Source: Rhodeus uyekii
Lineage: Eukaryota; Chordata; Actinopteri; Cypriniformes; Acheilognathidae
Reading direction: 5' to 3'
Length of the DNA: 64,000 nucleotides
Assembly (NCBI GenBank): GCA_037043235.1
Contig: JAWRVZ010000063.1
Coordinates: forward strand, 644,001 to 708,000
Shown here: in pieces, positions 32,826 to 45,649 of the stretch
How positions within the stretch are numbered: position 1 is the first letter of the stretch
Layout of the letters: every line of letters begins with the position of its first letter
Notes under the pieces: generated by a model
Told to the model about the DNA's origin: nothing
The model's input: the letters and a program-made list of their open reading frames with translations, nothing else
Database searches by the model: none
Made by a program: the position numbers and the translations under genes

Positions 32826-35800
32826 AAATAGTTTTAGGTCCAAAACCTACTTACTTACTCACTGATTTATTTATAGCAGTAAATTCAATTAAATGTTTTT
32901 TTAAATGAGTCTATTAAATTAATTAATTAATTAATTAATTAAACAAAGTTTAAAACAAAGTGCTTACATGCTCTTGCAACAATGTTTCTGTCAGGAATAA
33001 ATCATTGTTTTGCTCCATTCTCAGCACTGGCATTAGGAGTTTGCTTTTATGTTGGCACTAAAAGTGTCCCTCTGAATTCACTATTCATTTGTGCTGAGCT
33101 TTTCCCAAGAGTCATAAATTCTCAATAAAGTCTCTCTGTTGTGAAGAGCAAAATGTCCCATTGGATTCCGAGTTGTTTTGTAGTGTTGTAAGCTTTACAA
33201 GCTAGCTATGTATTCCACATCAGACACTCGACCACAATAAATGTCAAATAAATCTCAGATATCAAAGGCATTTAATTCAGAAACATAAAATCAGTCTCAT
33301 CTGAGACCAAAAGAATCTCATCTGTTTGGAGACTTACAGTTAAATAGAGCCAAGATCTAATAATGTAACAGAGTTGGGTAATTAATTTCTGCTTGAGGCC
33401 TACTCGAAACGTACAAGAAAATCCTCATTTAAAGATTGCTTTCAAAGGGAAAACTATATTGTGAAATGTTCTGGGAAGAGGACAAGCACTTGTGTGCATG
33501 ATTTGTAACTTTAATTAAAATGCTTATATTTTGCAATGCCAAGGGAGCTATGAAAAGCTCTGGACAAAGCCAGTGAGAAAACAACATTTAGTGCGTCAAA
33601 TTAGTTTCGTAGAAAACAAACACAAATATTTTGAATTATGTTTGGATTGCCTTTTTAGCTCAGGTAGGAGATAAAGCACACTCAAGGGTAGATTTATGTC
33701 ATGAACCGTATTTCGTTTGAGCTCTCGCACAGCTGTGCGTCTGAACATTCATTTAGCCTCTCAAAGGAACACACCAGCCATAAAGGTCTCAGGGCAAGAG
33801 GCCGTGGAGGATTAAATTGTCCTTGCACTCCCATATCACCATAAGACCAGAAGTACTTTGCCCCTTCACTTTCTCAAGTGCTTTGTTGACAGAGAAAACA
33901 GAACAGTGGAATAGAAGCCAGAGGAACTTCAAGATCCAGTTGCAGGTCTCTCTCAGTATCGGTGGGGTCTTCTGGCTTGACAAAGGGCTTCGATTCAGGT
34001 AGGGCATAGCTGTGACCTCACATCACAGAATTGTGGGGTGGAGGGGAGGCCGGCAGTGGCTCAAACCGGCACTTTCACAGCATGCAGGGAACAAAGAACC
34101 TCTTATGTAGCCAGCAATGACAGCTGATGAAAACGTCTTCAAGCTTTAACTGTGGCTGTTTTTATGATTGAGTGAGGTGGTAGAGACAATGAGCACTAAA
34201 ACAGCTATTCTGAAATTAATTCAAAGAGATAAATAAGAGTTTGTGTCTTAATATTCACACTAAACACGAAGATACTACAGAAAATGCTCTATATCCTGCT
34301 CAAGACCATTCATAGAACTAATTCCAAAGAGGAAAAAAATCTTGTTGTAAGTGGAGGGATCTGGCCATCTCAATTGAAGAACAGCAGGCCTCCATGCGTG
34401 ACCATGGCCACAGGCCCAGGTCTCACCCCTCCTCCACCACAGCTGTTGTTTTGAAGGTTTATCTCAGGGCTACAGGTCAAGACTTTCAGTCCAGCACTGC
34501 AGGCTCAATGTTGTCTTTGTGTGTGAATGGACAGTAAGGTGTGCCCTTCAGCGGTGCAAAAAAACTCTATGATTATTCACACCTAGAAAATCTAATTAAA
34601 AAAGACTAATGGTTATCACTCAAACAAGTATATTCAAACAAAGAGCATGGTGACTTTCCATCGAGTTTACATACCTCAAAGTCAATTGAGCTGGTTTCTT
34701 CAACTCAAAGCACCCCATCTAAAAAGGGGTACATGAATGGGAAAAAGGGGTACCTGTAACTGTTTACAGTTCTTAAAATGTTCTTTTTTTGACATTTTTT
34801 AAAGAATATTGTCATTATTACATCGATGCATAGACCACCAGAAAACATACCAGAGAATCAGCTCTTGTTTTTATTGGCCATCAATGAACACAGATGTATG
34901 AGTACACTGTTCCACATGCCCTGTCTGTCAGAAAACAAGTGCTGTTCGCAAGACTGGGATGTGCACAGATGTAGGATTGTTCTCAATTATATTTTTGTGG
35001 TCAGTTTAATCAGGGGTAAAGCTATGCTGGAGAACTGTGGTATGAAGACAACTAGTCCTAGAAAGGAACGCACCTCCTACTTTGTACGGGGTCTGGGACA
35101 ACTGCGCATGGCTTCAAACTTGTCCTTCTGAGGTCTTTTTGCTATTTCCTAGCTGGAAGCCTAGGTATAGGGTCTCTTGTCTTGCCTATTCACACTTAGA
35201 TATGTTCAGCGTCAGGCCCGCTTCACTGGTCGACTTAGTGAAGCGGTTAACCGCAAAGTATGCAAAAGAACATGTTAGAGAACACATTTTTGGAAGAAAT
35301 TATTTTTAGTGAATTTTATGGAACAATAAAGTTTCCAGTAAATATCTGGACAGATTGCTAAGATCTTTGGTCAGGCGTGTTTAGTTTGTTCACTGAAACC
35401 AATTGGCAGTGACTTTGGATTCTCGTTCTTTCCAACCCCAAGATTCCTCTACTGGTCATCTGTGTTTCCTTTACTGTGTTCATTCAGAAAAGCTGTGCTC
35501 ACTCATGCTTTCTGACAATGACATATTCTTGGAGCTCTTTTATTATTTACTTGTGGCCAGTGAAGATTATATAGCAAATCACTTCCTGAGGAAACATCTC
35601 CTCCACTGACAGCTCTCCTGGAGGAACTGTTATGCTGATCTGGCCTTCCTTAATGTTCCAGAATGCATGCGGTCAATGTGGGGAAATGCACCATGAAACG
35701 CAATAGCTCCAGGCAGGAAACTAGAATCCTGAGAAGGAAGAGGCAGGAAGCAAACACGGCATGTTTGCCCTCCTAAAGCTTACACCTTCGGCTTGCTCTA

Positions 35801-36303
35801 ACCCGGCTGAGTGGGGCAATATCTTGTTTTTAGTAGGGGTCCTGTCTCTACCCAATTTTACAGCTGGATGGAGAACTTCAATGGAGTCTCTGATGCCGGG
35901 TTTAGACAATGGACTGGTAGCCAAACCGGCACGCCAACCCAGGATTTCCTGGCTTATGCCACAAAAAGGTTAGCCACCGTTGCACAATGAAGAATGAGTC
36001 TTGTGTTTGGTTGATCTGAATCAGTTCCGAACCGTATCTGTATTTTAGTGTTTACATTGGAACACAGCATTCCTCTTCCTGTAATGGAAGTGCTTAACTG
36101 TTATTGGAAATGGTGTTGTCTTGAGACAGTTCAAGATTCAATGACAGAAATCTTTTAAACATCAACTCAACAAGTCAAATGTCCTCCTTTTTTACTCTTT
36201 TTACACAGTTTATTTATTCTGGATTCATATGAGTAAAGAAAAATTATGTTGTGTAACTGCAGAGTAAAACGTCCTCACGCATTTATTACATGTGAGGTTT
36301 CAC
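32047..36303. other. intergenic, microsatellites only
   Basis: No gene recognised. Holds (CA)n then (TA)n at 32781-32825 and (TTAA)n at about 32915-32941. 32210-32530 and 33700-34100 are less AT-rich but have no assignable feature. A 101-codon frame at 34826-35131 has no domain. Confidence 0.4.
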
Positions 36304-36352
36304 ATTTTACATTTATTCAGTTAACAGCTGCTTTTATTCAAAGCAACTTACA
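36304..36352 (-). mobile_element. SINE tail fragment
   Basis: ATTTTACATTTATTCAGTTA followed by GCTTTTATTCAAAGCAACTT resembles only the 3' tail (minus strand) of the HAmo-like SINE; the tRNA-related part is absent. Confidence 0.5.
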
Positions 36353-36524
36353 AATGAAGAATATAACAAGTGATTCATGAGTTATTACAGCTATTTTCAC
36401 AAATTTATATTTAGTATGTGAAGTAAAAAAAACTCTAAAGTGAAATGGTTTTATAACATTACAAGCTAACATTTCACCAATCATGCCATGTCATCGGCTC
36501 ATGGGAAAGTGTGAACAACTACAA

Positions 36525-37087
36525 GTCAATATCATTCTGAATGGATTATAAGAACAGACTGATTGCTATAAAAGAGAGAAGAAGTGCTTCCAATCATTGT
36601 GTTCTTGTGTCAGCAATGGTTACCTCCAAAGAAAGATGCACAACCATCATGTTTCGCATCAAAATGGCCTCACATACAAGGAAATTGCTGCATAGAATAT
36701 TGCACCTGAAAGAACTTCAAAATGAGAGGTTCAACTGAAGTGAAAAAGGCATTGGGATGTCCCAGAGTGTCCAGCAAGTGCCAAAACCATCTCCTCCTGA
36801 GGAATCAGCTACAGAATCTAGTCACCACTCGTACAGAGATTGCTCAATATTTGCAGCAGATTGGCTTGCACTAATAAGGCATAAATGAATTGCCATCAGT
36901 CAGGATTTGGCCCAGAACTTCATATCCAGAAAACCCGAGTGAATTGCAGAGGTTATGAAAAAGTCAACGCTGTAACAATAATGTAATAACGACTCTTTGC
37001 ATATGTTGAATGTTTTAATCTACAAATACTGGAGCAGAAAACTTTGCAAAGCAAAAAAATTGCCAATAGTTTGGCCACGGCTGTATA
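36525..37087. mobile_element. interspersed repeat ending TTTGGCCACGGCTGTAT
   Basis: I recognise from memory a common cyprinid repeat in this orientation: TCTGAATGGATTATAAGAAC, CCCAGAGTGTCCAGCAAGTG, GAATCAGCTACAGAATCTAG, TTGCTCAATATTTGCAGCAG, and a right end AATAGTTTGGCCACGGCTGT like a Tc1-type terminal repeat. The left terminus is not obvious. The short open frames inside are not a transposase. Confidence 0.5.
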
Positions 37088-39083
37088 ATACCATTTGCTG
37101 TTTTATGGAGGGAGGCGGTGGGGGTTGCATGCTTTTGATTGCTGGTGGTACAAGGATTTTCTTCAATAGATTCTTATAATGATGTTCTTTTCTCCTCATG
37201 TTGATATCAGGAGTCAGGACAGCTTTATAACCTTGACATTTATTAACTTCTAATGAAAGAAATTAGAAACATGCTCATCATAGAGGATATGTATTTAAAT
37301 TATTGTATGGGTGAATAGCATTATTATTTAATTTTGAATAATTTGACCAAAAATATAAATGAGTGTTACAAACATGCCACTCCTGAGATGAAACAGAAGG
37401 AAAACCTGCTGTCTGTGTTCATCTCTTCTGCACTGGACTTGCATGGGGGCTGTAAAACCTTTAACTGGCTTTTAACTGACATTGTGTCAGTGTGCCATTT
37501 TTCAGGCATCAGGATTTGTGCATTGGGTGCCTGCTGCCAGGAATTTTCCAGATTAACTCTCGATTTCAAAGAGAGGTCCCTGTGGTCTTGTCATTGTGCA
37601 AAGGAATACGCTTGTATTCATCTGTGCAAGGAACTATTCATCCCTCCATTCTCATTCATTCACTGAATGGGGTCTTATTTAATAGACCCATCCTTCTCCT
37701 CTATCTCAATGTACTCATGCAAACAGCACTTCCTCCCAGATTAGCAAACAATTATGGATCCTTCTGCATTGCCAAAACCCCTAGAGCACAGAAAGAGAAG
37801 ATTCCTTTCAAGATGTTTGCATCTCCAGCTAAGCATGACATAACTAACATTCTGCTATTTCCTCATCTCTTCTTTGAAAGTCGACCAAATAGTACACCAA
37901 GGGGAGTTTCAAATCTTAACGGAGAGGTACAGCATCAATGCTCTTTCTCACTTTACCGGTCACTCTTGAGCTCCTCTGATCTCAGCGGTAACGGCTGATT
38001 GGGCCTTTACCTTCATCCTTCCTGCCCCTCCCTCCTTCAACCATTCATCATGTGCTTCCTACCACCCCTGGGTGAGGACATAAGCCTCTTAGAGGCAGGA
38101 CGGAGCATTGAAAGGCTGCGGTGGAGCCTGCTCTGTTTGCCTTGCGCCTGGCGTTTGGGTGGCTAAGCAAACGGTAGGGAGGGCTGCCGAACCGTGCAGG
38201 CTCAACGCCTTTAAAAAGGGCCCAACAGAGTGACCATTGTGTGCATGGAACAGGAGAAGTCACTTATTACAAGCAGGAAAGTGAAAGATCCTTCTTCCCT
38301 AAGTCCGAAGGAAGGCTAAAACCCAAAAGCCAAAGCCAAGCCTTTTGTGTCACCCCACCACCCAAAACAAAAGTGCAACATGAGCGCAATATTCAGTTTA
38401 TGAATCAACCGTTGTGTTGTGGTCTTTGAGTTCAAGCTCAGAACGTGTTCCATTAAACACAGATTTAGATTCCTTTACCGATTCATTTCAGTGACATATT
38501 TAGTGACTCCTTTTGCAGCATACAGTATTGTAGCAATACTAGAACTATAATACCCCTTAAATACATGAATGTTTTACCAATCATTATTACATATTTGGGT
38601 CTTTAGCGACTCAGATCTGTATCTAACTTGGATGGATGTCGCGGTAACTCATATGAAACTCGTTTGATATTAGAGTAAAATTACAGATGAATAAAATATA
38701 ACATGTTTGTTACCTATTGGAGGTTGAAGGGTTCAATTTGACCATATGTTTTATACCGTCATCACTGTCCTCGTCAGAGCTCATTTCCCAGTACATTCAG
38801 CATTTGTCATCCCAAACATATTCTCAAAACTATTATTTTCAAAATCAATATTTTAATTGCTGACAACTTCTTCACCAGTCACTAATGTTTGATTGCGTTC
38901 AGTACTTATTCAGCAGTAAATTGCTGAACAAGTTCAAGTTTTGCGGATGATACTTCGTATTCTTTTGTTTTCTGCCTGTGGCACCTATGAGTGAAACATC
39001 ACTTCATTATTGTGTATCAGACACTGCACTTATTCAGTCATCAAAGATTAAATTATTGTTGTGCAGAAAAAATATTCTTACTC
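37088..39083. other. intergenic; 168-codon frame not supported as a gene
   Basis: No exon recognised. The plus frame at 37492-37998 has no domain or splice context and is treated as chance. 37960-38240 is GC-richer and complex (CCTCTTAGAGGCAGGACGGA, GGCGTTTGGGTGGCTAAGCA) and might be regulatory. Confidence 0.35.
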
Positions 39084-39790
39084 TAGCTAGGTTTCAATCC
39101 AAACGTGAAGCAAGTCTTTTCAAAGTTTACCAAAAACTTGTGCATTAACAAATCCAAAACAAATGTGAATTAGGTGCATTTCCATCAAGTTGCTTGAGCG
39201 AATGACAGTGGTATTGGCAACCTAGAAATCAACAATAAATAAAATGAGGCAAGCATAGAAAGTGGAGACAGAAATGGAGTTAGATTGGGAAAGTTATAAA
39301 TTTACTAGCAGTGGAGCTTGTAATCGCCAGATTGAATGCTATGCACAGAATAAGAAAGGCCGAAATTTTGATGAATGCACTAGCAGCAAGGGCATTAGAA
39401 TGATGTCAAGCCACATACATATGGGAAAGACTTCAGCAGGATTTTTGGGAGGTTGTAGTGACAAGGTATTTTACTCAACACTTTGGCTATGATATTTCAC
39501 AGTATCAAATTTGAGGTCACATTTGAAATGTTATGCAACATTACTGAACATCAGCAGCGGAGACAGTCGATTAGTCATGTGGGTTTAATGATTGCCACGC
39601 CAAAATGGGTTTCCATCTCCCATTATTCACATTAACTCTTTTTCGCATAAGTCAAAAACCACCTCAAGCAAGCATAAAACTTTTTTTCCGATATTATCAA
39701 TATTTTTTCAAATGTTACCATTTCCATCATTTATTTCTGATGCAATACTTCAAAATGAGCATGTAAACAAGGTGATGGAAACATAACTAC
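39084..39790. mobile_element. non-autonomous TIR element (TAGCTAGGTTTCAATCC)
   Basis: Left end TAGCTAGGTTTCAATCCAAA; the reverse complement of the right end reads TAGTTATGTTTCCATCACCT. Internal copies of TTTCCATC occur at both sides (for example GTGCATTTCCATCAAG, GGGTTTCCATCTCC). About 700 bp, no transposase. The superfamily is uncertain (hAT or Harbinger type possible). Confidence 0.5.
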
Positions 39791-39959
39791 TGTTACACTA
39801 TTTTATTGTCACAAGAAATTATTGTGAAAACAGGCGTTCTATCATAATTTGTTATTGCAATTTTGCTAATATTGTAATTTAAAGAGTTATACATTAAAGG
39901 TATATTATGCACAACTTTCTATAATATATCAGGTTATACCCAAAGTAAACAATATGGGA

Positions 39960-40236
39960 GATGAGGGTAACACTACAATATAGGCTCCTATTCTGACTAT
40001 GAACTAGTTGCTTATTAGCATGCATATTACCAGGATATGGGCTGTTGATCAGTACTTTTAATACACATGTTAATACTTATTCTGCATGACCATATTCTGC
40101 ATCCCTTAATCCTACCTAATACCTATACGTAACAACTACCTAAATAACTATTAATAAGCAGCAATTAGAAGTTTATTGAGGTAAAGGTTGTAGTTAGAAG
40201 TTAGTAAATAGTGAGAACCCTAATTTTAAGTGTGAA
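39960..40236. mobile_element. MITE-like element (GGTAACACTACAATATAGG)
   Basis: Left GGTAACACTACAATATAGGC and right ...CCCTAATTTTAAGTGTGAAC form an imperfect inverted pair of the GTAACACTT type common in cyprinids. The interior has repeated phrases on ATTAATAAGCAGCAATTAG and TTAGTAAATAGTGAGAACCC. No coding. Confidence 0.5.
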
Positions 40237-41317
40237 CAACATGGGCTGTATGTCTGAATTCACAGTGTTCAAAAAGTACCCAGATGACCTACTAGTTCTG
40301 TCGAGATTCCAAAGTGCAGTCAAATATCCCGGAGTGTGTGCTATTTAAACGAGTGTTGTCACCGATAAGCTTGTTGTGCTTTGTGGAGTTTTGACAACTC
40401 TATAAGTTTCTTATTCAACTCAGACAGAAAGCAAAACATAGCTTATGCTGGTGATCTGGGTTTTACAGCAGGGCCTACACAAAAGCAGGGCAAAAAGTAG
40501 GCTGTCAGACAGGAAGAAGCTCGGAAACACCCTGGCACTGCTAGTTACCCATGGAATGATCTTTCTGAACCAAAAAGGAAGTTGATTCTTGTTTGCACTC
40601 CACTTTATCAGCTAAAGGTGCTGAAGCTGGAAAGTCACTTTACTAGCCGTATAGTACAAGTATCCAGCAGCTCATGCCAGCAGCCTGAAAGAGAAGCATT
40701 GTCCTGGGTCAGTACTCTCCCAGCCAGCCTGCTTTCATTATCTCACTGTTAAGGCCAACACCACAGATCTGCTTCACATTGAGTGGATCAAAGCACACGG
40801 AACAGGTCCTGCAATGCAACAATGTGTGCCTACAGGGGAAGCCTGTTCTGGGAAAGTTCAATAGGTTAGAATATCAGTAAGATTTGCTGGCTGACCGTAA
40901 CCATTCACCTGTTGTCTGGTCTATGGATTCTTAGAGCAGCTCTTCGTCTCTACTTCCTCGGATACTTAAACTATCAAAATGATATCCATCTGTTGGCACG
41001 CTGTGGGAAACACCCCTTTTTTGGGGTGAAGTTAGAGATGTGTCATATTGAATAGGCTCTGAATGAATCACACTGTTAAAAAAAACAAAATAAAGAAAGA
41101 AATCCTGTCGTTTTTAGAGAATAACAAAAATAATTTGTAAAATGCATTTAAAATATAAACATATTGACAGAACAACCAGTAATTAAAAGTAAACTAGTAT
41201 TTAAAACTTAAAATGTAACAAAACCCCACAGTAACACAAAACACTAAAATAATGCAATAAACAATAATTTAACAAGATGTAACATTAACCCTAATAACTA
41301 ATAAAAAAAAACTAAGG
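40237..41317. other. intergenic, no gene seen
   Basis: Noncoding; from 41060 onward AT-rich with A-runs. Nothing assignable. Confidence 0.4.
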
Positions 41318-41395
41318 AATTTGGTTCATACTCATGCGTTACGCAGGACTTTTGATCTTCGGTAAAAACCAATGAGGTCCATTCTCGTGTTGTGC
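41318..41395. repeat. AACCAATGAG repeat, isolated copy
   Basis: Contains GCGTTACGCAGGACTTTTGA, TCTTCGGTAAAAACCAATGA GGTCCATTCTCGTGTTGTGC AGCACGTTTTA, matching the units at 44388-44765. Confidence 0.6.
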
Positions 41396-43501
41396 AGCAC
41401 GTTTTATCAGCTTTTTGCTTTCAAAAACTGTTTACATTTTACTATAAAACTACAAGAAATTTAAGTTGAATCACTTCATGTTTTTCCCCATGTAAAGTGA
41501 GGGAATTTACTGTTAACAATTGAACAGGCTTTAGCTGAAGTATTTTTACAGGTAAAATCACAATTATTTTTTAAATAAAAAAAGATTTCAAAATTGTGGA
41601 TTTCACGGGTTAAAATGCACTTGAGATGTCCAATATATGCCAACTGTTCAACACTTTTCAAATCTGTAAAACTTTATTTAAAAAATTAATTCCAAGCATA
41701 TTTCTGCACAATATGTCCCAATAGCTTAGCTGTGTGCCATGCGGTGCCTATCATGTGACAGGGATCCTGACAGGTGGCTGTCCTAGTTGCCTGTTCACAG
41801 GTTGTAGCACTTACTTCCAGCCTGACCGCTGCAGATTAAGTGTGTCCATCTGTCAGAAGAATTAGGAGTAGTTTGCAGGAATTCTCAGATCATGGAAAGG
41901 TTTGGCTCAGTGGGTAAAAAGGGGGGCTGGAAAGGAAGGAGGGACCAGAGGGTAGGGGGAACTTTCATTGGGATGTAATCCGAACCCCTCAGCCACCTGC
42001 ACTTGTCTCCGAGCCCAGGAAATGGAGTACATGGGACTTTCTTTCAGCTCTCATAGTGAACTAATCCTACTTGAGAATTGCATGCAGACATTTACGGCTT
42101 CCTTTATGGGGTTTGTTTAGGGGTGGTATGAAATTCATTCCAGCAGTGGACTCGTTTAGAAATATCCTGCTAATGTTAGAAATGTTTAGGAGATAATGTT
42201 GTACCCTACACAATATTGTCACACTTAAAATATGTCTATGCATTATATAACAATGTTTCAAACTAAGTGATGCAAAGATCATTTTTGCCCTGATTAAAAT
42301 AAAATAAAAATCAGTAAAATACAGTAACTTTATACACTTATTTTTAAATAGGCACTTTTTTATTAAAGTTAACTTTGATATTTTTTAGGGGAGCATAAAA
42401 TCATGTCCTGATATAACAAGAAATTTAAACAAAAATAGTTTTGAAAGGTAGTTTGACAATCTTCTATTCCTATTATTATACATTTTATTTATGTTTTAAA
42501 AACTGCTTGTTAATATTTGTTAACAAGCAAATATTGGGAAAAAAACTTGTTAATATTTGACTAAAAAAGTCATGATAGAACTAACATACAAAAAACAGGT
42601 CAATAAGTCTCTTACAATATCACATAATTTGACTTTTTTACAACAAGGCAAGGTCAAATCGTGTTCCAAAGCACCGTGTTGTGTGAAATGTGTAAATCTT
42701 TGTATTTGTAAAAACAAATTACTACAGATTTACCTTGAAAAAAATGTAAAATAGTATTTACTTGATGGTTACACCCCATGACACTTTAAACTTGTTTTGA
42801 AAATGTTTTTAAAGGATTTAAACACACACACACACAGAGAGTACATTTCAATTTGGCATGTGTGTTTCAAACTAGATTTTTTTTCTGTATCATGAACACT
42901 CTCATGTGTCATTGACATTAAGTATCACTTATTTGTCTCCAATCGTTGCCTTATACATGCTATTTTAGTATTTTCAAACTGAAGCAGCCATAAAGCTAAA
43001 AAGTCCCAGTCATCAGGCAAACAAATGTTTGGCCCCCTCTTATCACCAGTTCAACATTCTCTCATGTTTGTTGTATTATGTCAAGCAAACATCCGATTTG
43101 ACGTTACGAAACAGCCTTTTTGCAACTGCCCATGAACGTCTGGTGGTGTTAATTCCTGGAACCATTGCTCTAGGGAAATTATGTTTTTTTTAAATATAAG
43201 TTTGAAATCGAACATGTATCTTATGGGCTGTTTTTTTCTGAGGGATAAACACTTGAAAATGATTGCAAAAATCTCAAGAGAAAGACTCAACCCTTTCTGT
43301 GGTCACAACTAAACTTTTCCTCAACTAGAGCGAACAACATGAATTAACAGCTGTGCTTGTTTCATTTCTGTCTCTGTGAAAAAAGTTCTTGTGAGGAAAT
43401 TACTTCATTTGTCCGTTTTTGTTTTTGTTTTTTTGGGGGGGGGGGTGTTAAATATTAAATGAGAATTGCTAATAATTATTCATAATTATTCATGGTCTTG
43501 A
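41396..43501. other. intergenic, no gene seen
   Basis: AT-rich with a short (CA)n at about 42821-42836 and an 11-G run at 43435-43445. No exon recognised. Confidence 0.4.
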
Positions 43502-43680
43502 CCAGTGTTGAGTGTAATCCATTTCAAATAATGTGAATTATGTAAGCAGATTCCCTTTTGCAAGCAACTTATAAAGTAATTAATTACTTTTGAATTTAAA
43601 ACAAAATATATGAGTTACTTTTTCAAATAAGTGGCGCATGATACTTTGCCTTCCCGTTTATAGACCGACACCTTTCCTGT
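43502..43680. repeat. interspersed repeat (TGTTGAGTGTAATCC...)
   Basis: TGTTGAGTGTAATCCATTTC, TTATAAAGTAATTAATTACT and GAGTTACTTTTTCAAATAAG are phrases of a cyprinid repeat rich in AGTAACTxxTTACT motifs (from memory). Diverged copy. Confidence 0.4.
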
Positions 43681-44387
43681 CCTCAAGTTGAGAGAACTTG
43701 TATTGTATTGTATTGTACTTGTATATGAACTTGTATTGTAGTTCTAGACTTACTAATCTCACTTGCACAAAAACAGATTCAGTATTTCTCAAAATGAATA
43801 AAAATTGTGCAATACAAACTATAAAGAATATTACACAAGCCTGCAATAATTAAACATGTTAAATAACACAAATATACTTTATTCATTTAATCTCACTTTA
43901 TTAACCTATGCCTTTTGCCTTCAATCCTCCAATTCAACTATACTAAGCAAAAACAACTTAGGATAAAAATCAATTTGTTGTTTTTATTTCTGAAGTGATG
44001 AACTTTCTTCTCCTGTGCCCTAATCTTCATTGATCTAGAATGGAAAGGTTTGTTTGAACTGCACCCTCTATCATAGGCGGAGTTTGGGGGGGCTGGCCCC
44101 CCAGACCAGAGCCAATTAATGCCTGCCTTGTGCTTTGAATATTTATTTATTTTATTACAGAATTCATATTTTTTCATTTTATTTGTCTTATCTTATTAGT
44201 TCTGTGTATAGAATGAGTAATATAAAAAAAAAGATATGGATATTTTAAAAAAATCTGAGCTCGTGGTCTGCTGGCCTGGTAGGTGACTTAGACATTTTCT
44301 TTAATGTCTAAGTCATATTCTATACTAACTTTATACTGCATTAGGGAAAGCACTTCTAAGTTAACAAAATTGTGTTTATAGCACATT
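43681..44387. other. intergenic, no gene seen
   Basis: Contains a short TATTG pentamer run (about 43699-43717) but no gene. Confidence 0.4.
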
Positions 44388-44765
44388 TGAGCTTCCTCAA
44401 GAACCAATGAGGCTCAATCTCGTGTTACACACCCCTTTTGAGCTTCAGCAAGAACCAATGAGGAGGTTCTTGGATGAGACGCTAAACCGAGGTCCTGACT
44501 CTCTACGGTCATTAAAAATCCCAGGATGAACTTGGTAAAGAGTAGTGATTTAACACTGGCATCCTGGTCAAACTTGCCCATTTGCATTGGTCCATCATGG
44601 CCTCCTAATCATCCCCATACACTCATTGGATTCATCACTCTGTTTCCTCTCAAGCAGTAAGCTGATGTGTGGTGGGCGTTCTGGCGCAACATGGCGGTTT
44701 GAGCTTCAGCAAGAACCAATGAGATTCATTCTCGTGTTACGCAGCACGTTTAAGCTTCAGCAATT
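44388..44765. repeat. clustered AACCAATGAG repeat, three units
   Basis: Units at 44388-44432, 44439-44472 and 44701-44762 share GAGCTTC(A/C)(G/T)CAAGAACCAATGAG, then TTCATTCTCGTGTTACGCAG CACGTT in the complete one. The second and third units are separated by the other repeat at 44475-44695, which looks inserted into the array. Confidence 0.65.
44475..44695. repeat. teleost interspersed repeat fragment
   Basis: GAGACGCTAAACCGAGGTCC, GGTCATTAAAAATCCCAGGA, CCATCATGGCCTCCTAATCA and GTGTGGTGGGCGTTCTGGCG are recognised from memory as parts of an abundant fish repeat of which 10385-10490 may be the other end. Confidence 0.5.
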
Positions 44766-45368
44766 GTATTATTTATTTTATTTTTATTTATTTTGACCTG
44801 GCCATACTCGTTTGTTTTTGTGAGATCCACCTCTCCTTCCAAGTAAAAATAAGAGACCAGCAGTGCATCAAGCAAATTAGCAGTGGCTTCAGTGGGACGC
44901 TGAGAACAGTGAGCTCATTTCCATATAGATGTAGCCCATTCCTGCCACCTGTGATTCCCATTTGGTCTGTTCTTATACAGGGCTGTTTTGTTCCCTGCCT
45001 CACACAGGGTTTGAGGCATTGACCTCCGGATGTCTCCATCCTAGACAATAACCCCCTGAAACTGTGACAGGCAAAACAGAGAATACAGCCTCCTGCCGCC
45101 CACATGGCCCTCAACAACACTTTCTCTCTTCACTTATGAGCAAACCCCCAATTCCTATTTCCTGCATCCTGAATGTCCACACTCATACTGTACCACCAGT
45201 TAAAATATTCAAAATAATTATGTTTATTATGAGGTTTATAATAAATCAAAGTTATTCTTAAAAGGACAGTGCACTAGAAAACAAATATTGTTAATTTACG
45301 ATCCTCATGTTATTCACAACTGCATAATTTTTTTAATAGATTTTTTTGGGAAAGTGACAAATGCATAA

Positions 45369-45448
<80 letters not shown>

Positions 45449-45649
45449 CACAAGTACAACAGTGATCTTTTTTATGGCTGTTGAAATTACTTATGGAGTG
45501 ATAAAAAGAGATTTCAAATACTCCTTTTAAAAATAAATTGCCAAGTACAATCAACTTGGCTGTGTTGGTCATTTCAACTTAAAAAAAGGAGTCATATTAA
45601 AGAATAGCTTAGCCTATTTTGATGACTTTAAGTAATGTAAAAACCTACA
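44766..45649. other. intergenic with (TA)n at 45378-45450
   Basis: No gene recognised. A 70-bp TA tract with three CA interruptions sits at 45378-45450. The 110-codon minus frame at 44788-45120 shows no domain. Confidence 0.4.

Noticed and set aside
37492..37998. 168-codon plus-strand frame in the gene desert
   Set aside because: No recognisable domain, no flanking splice sites with matching exons, composition like the surroundings.
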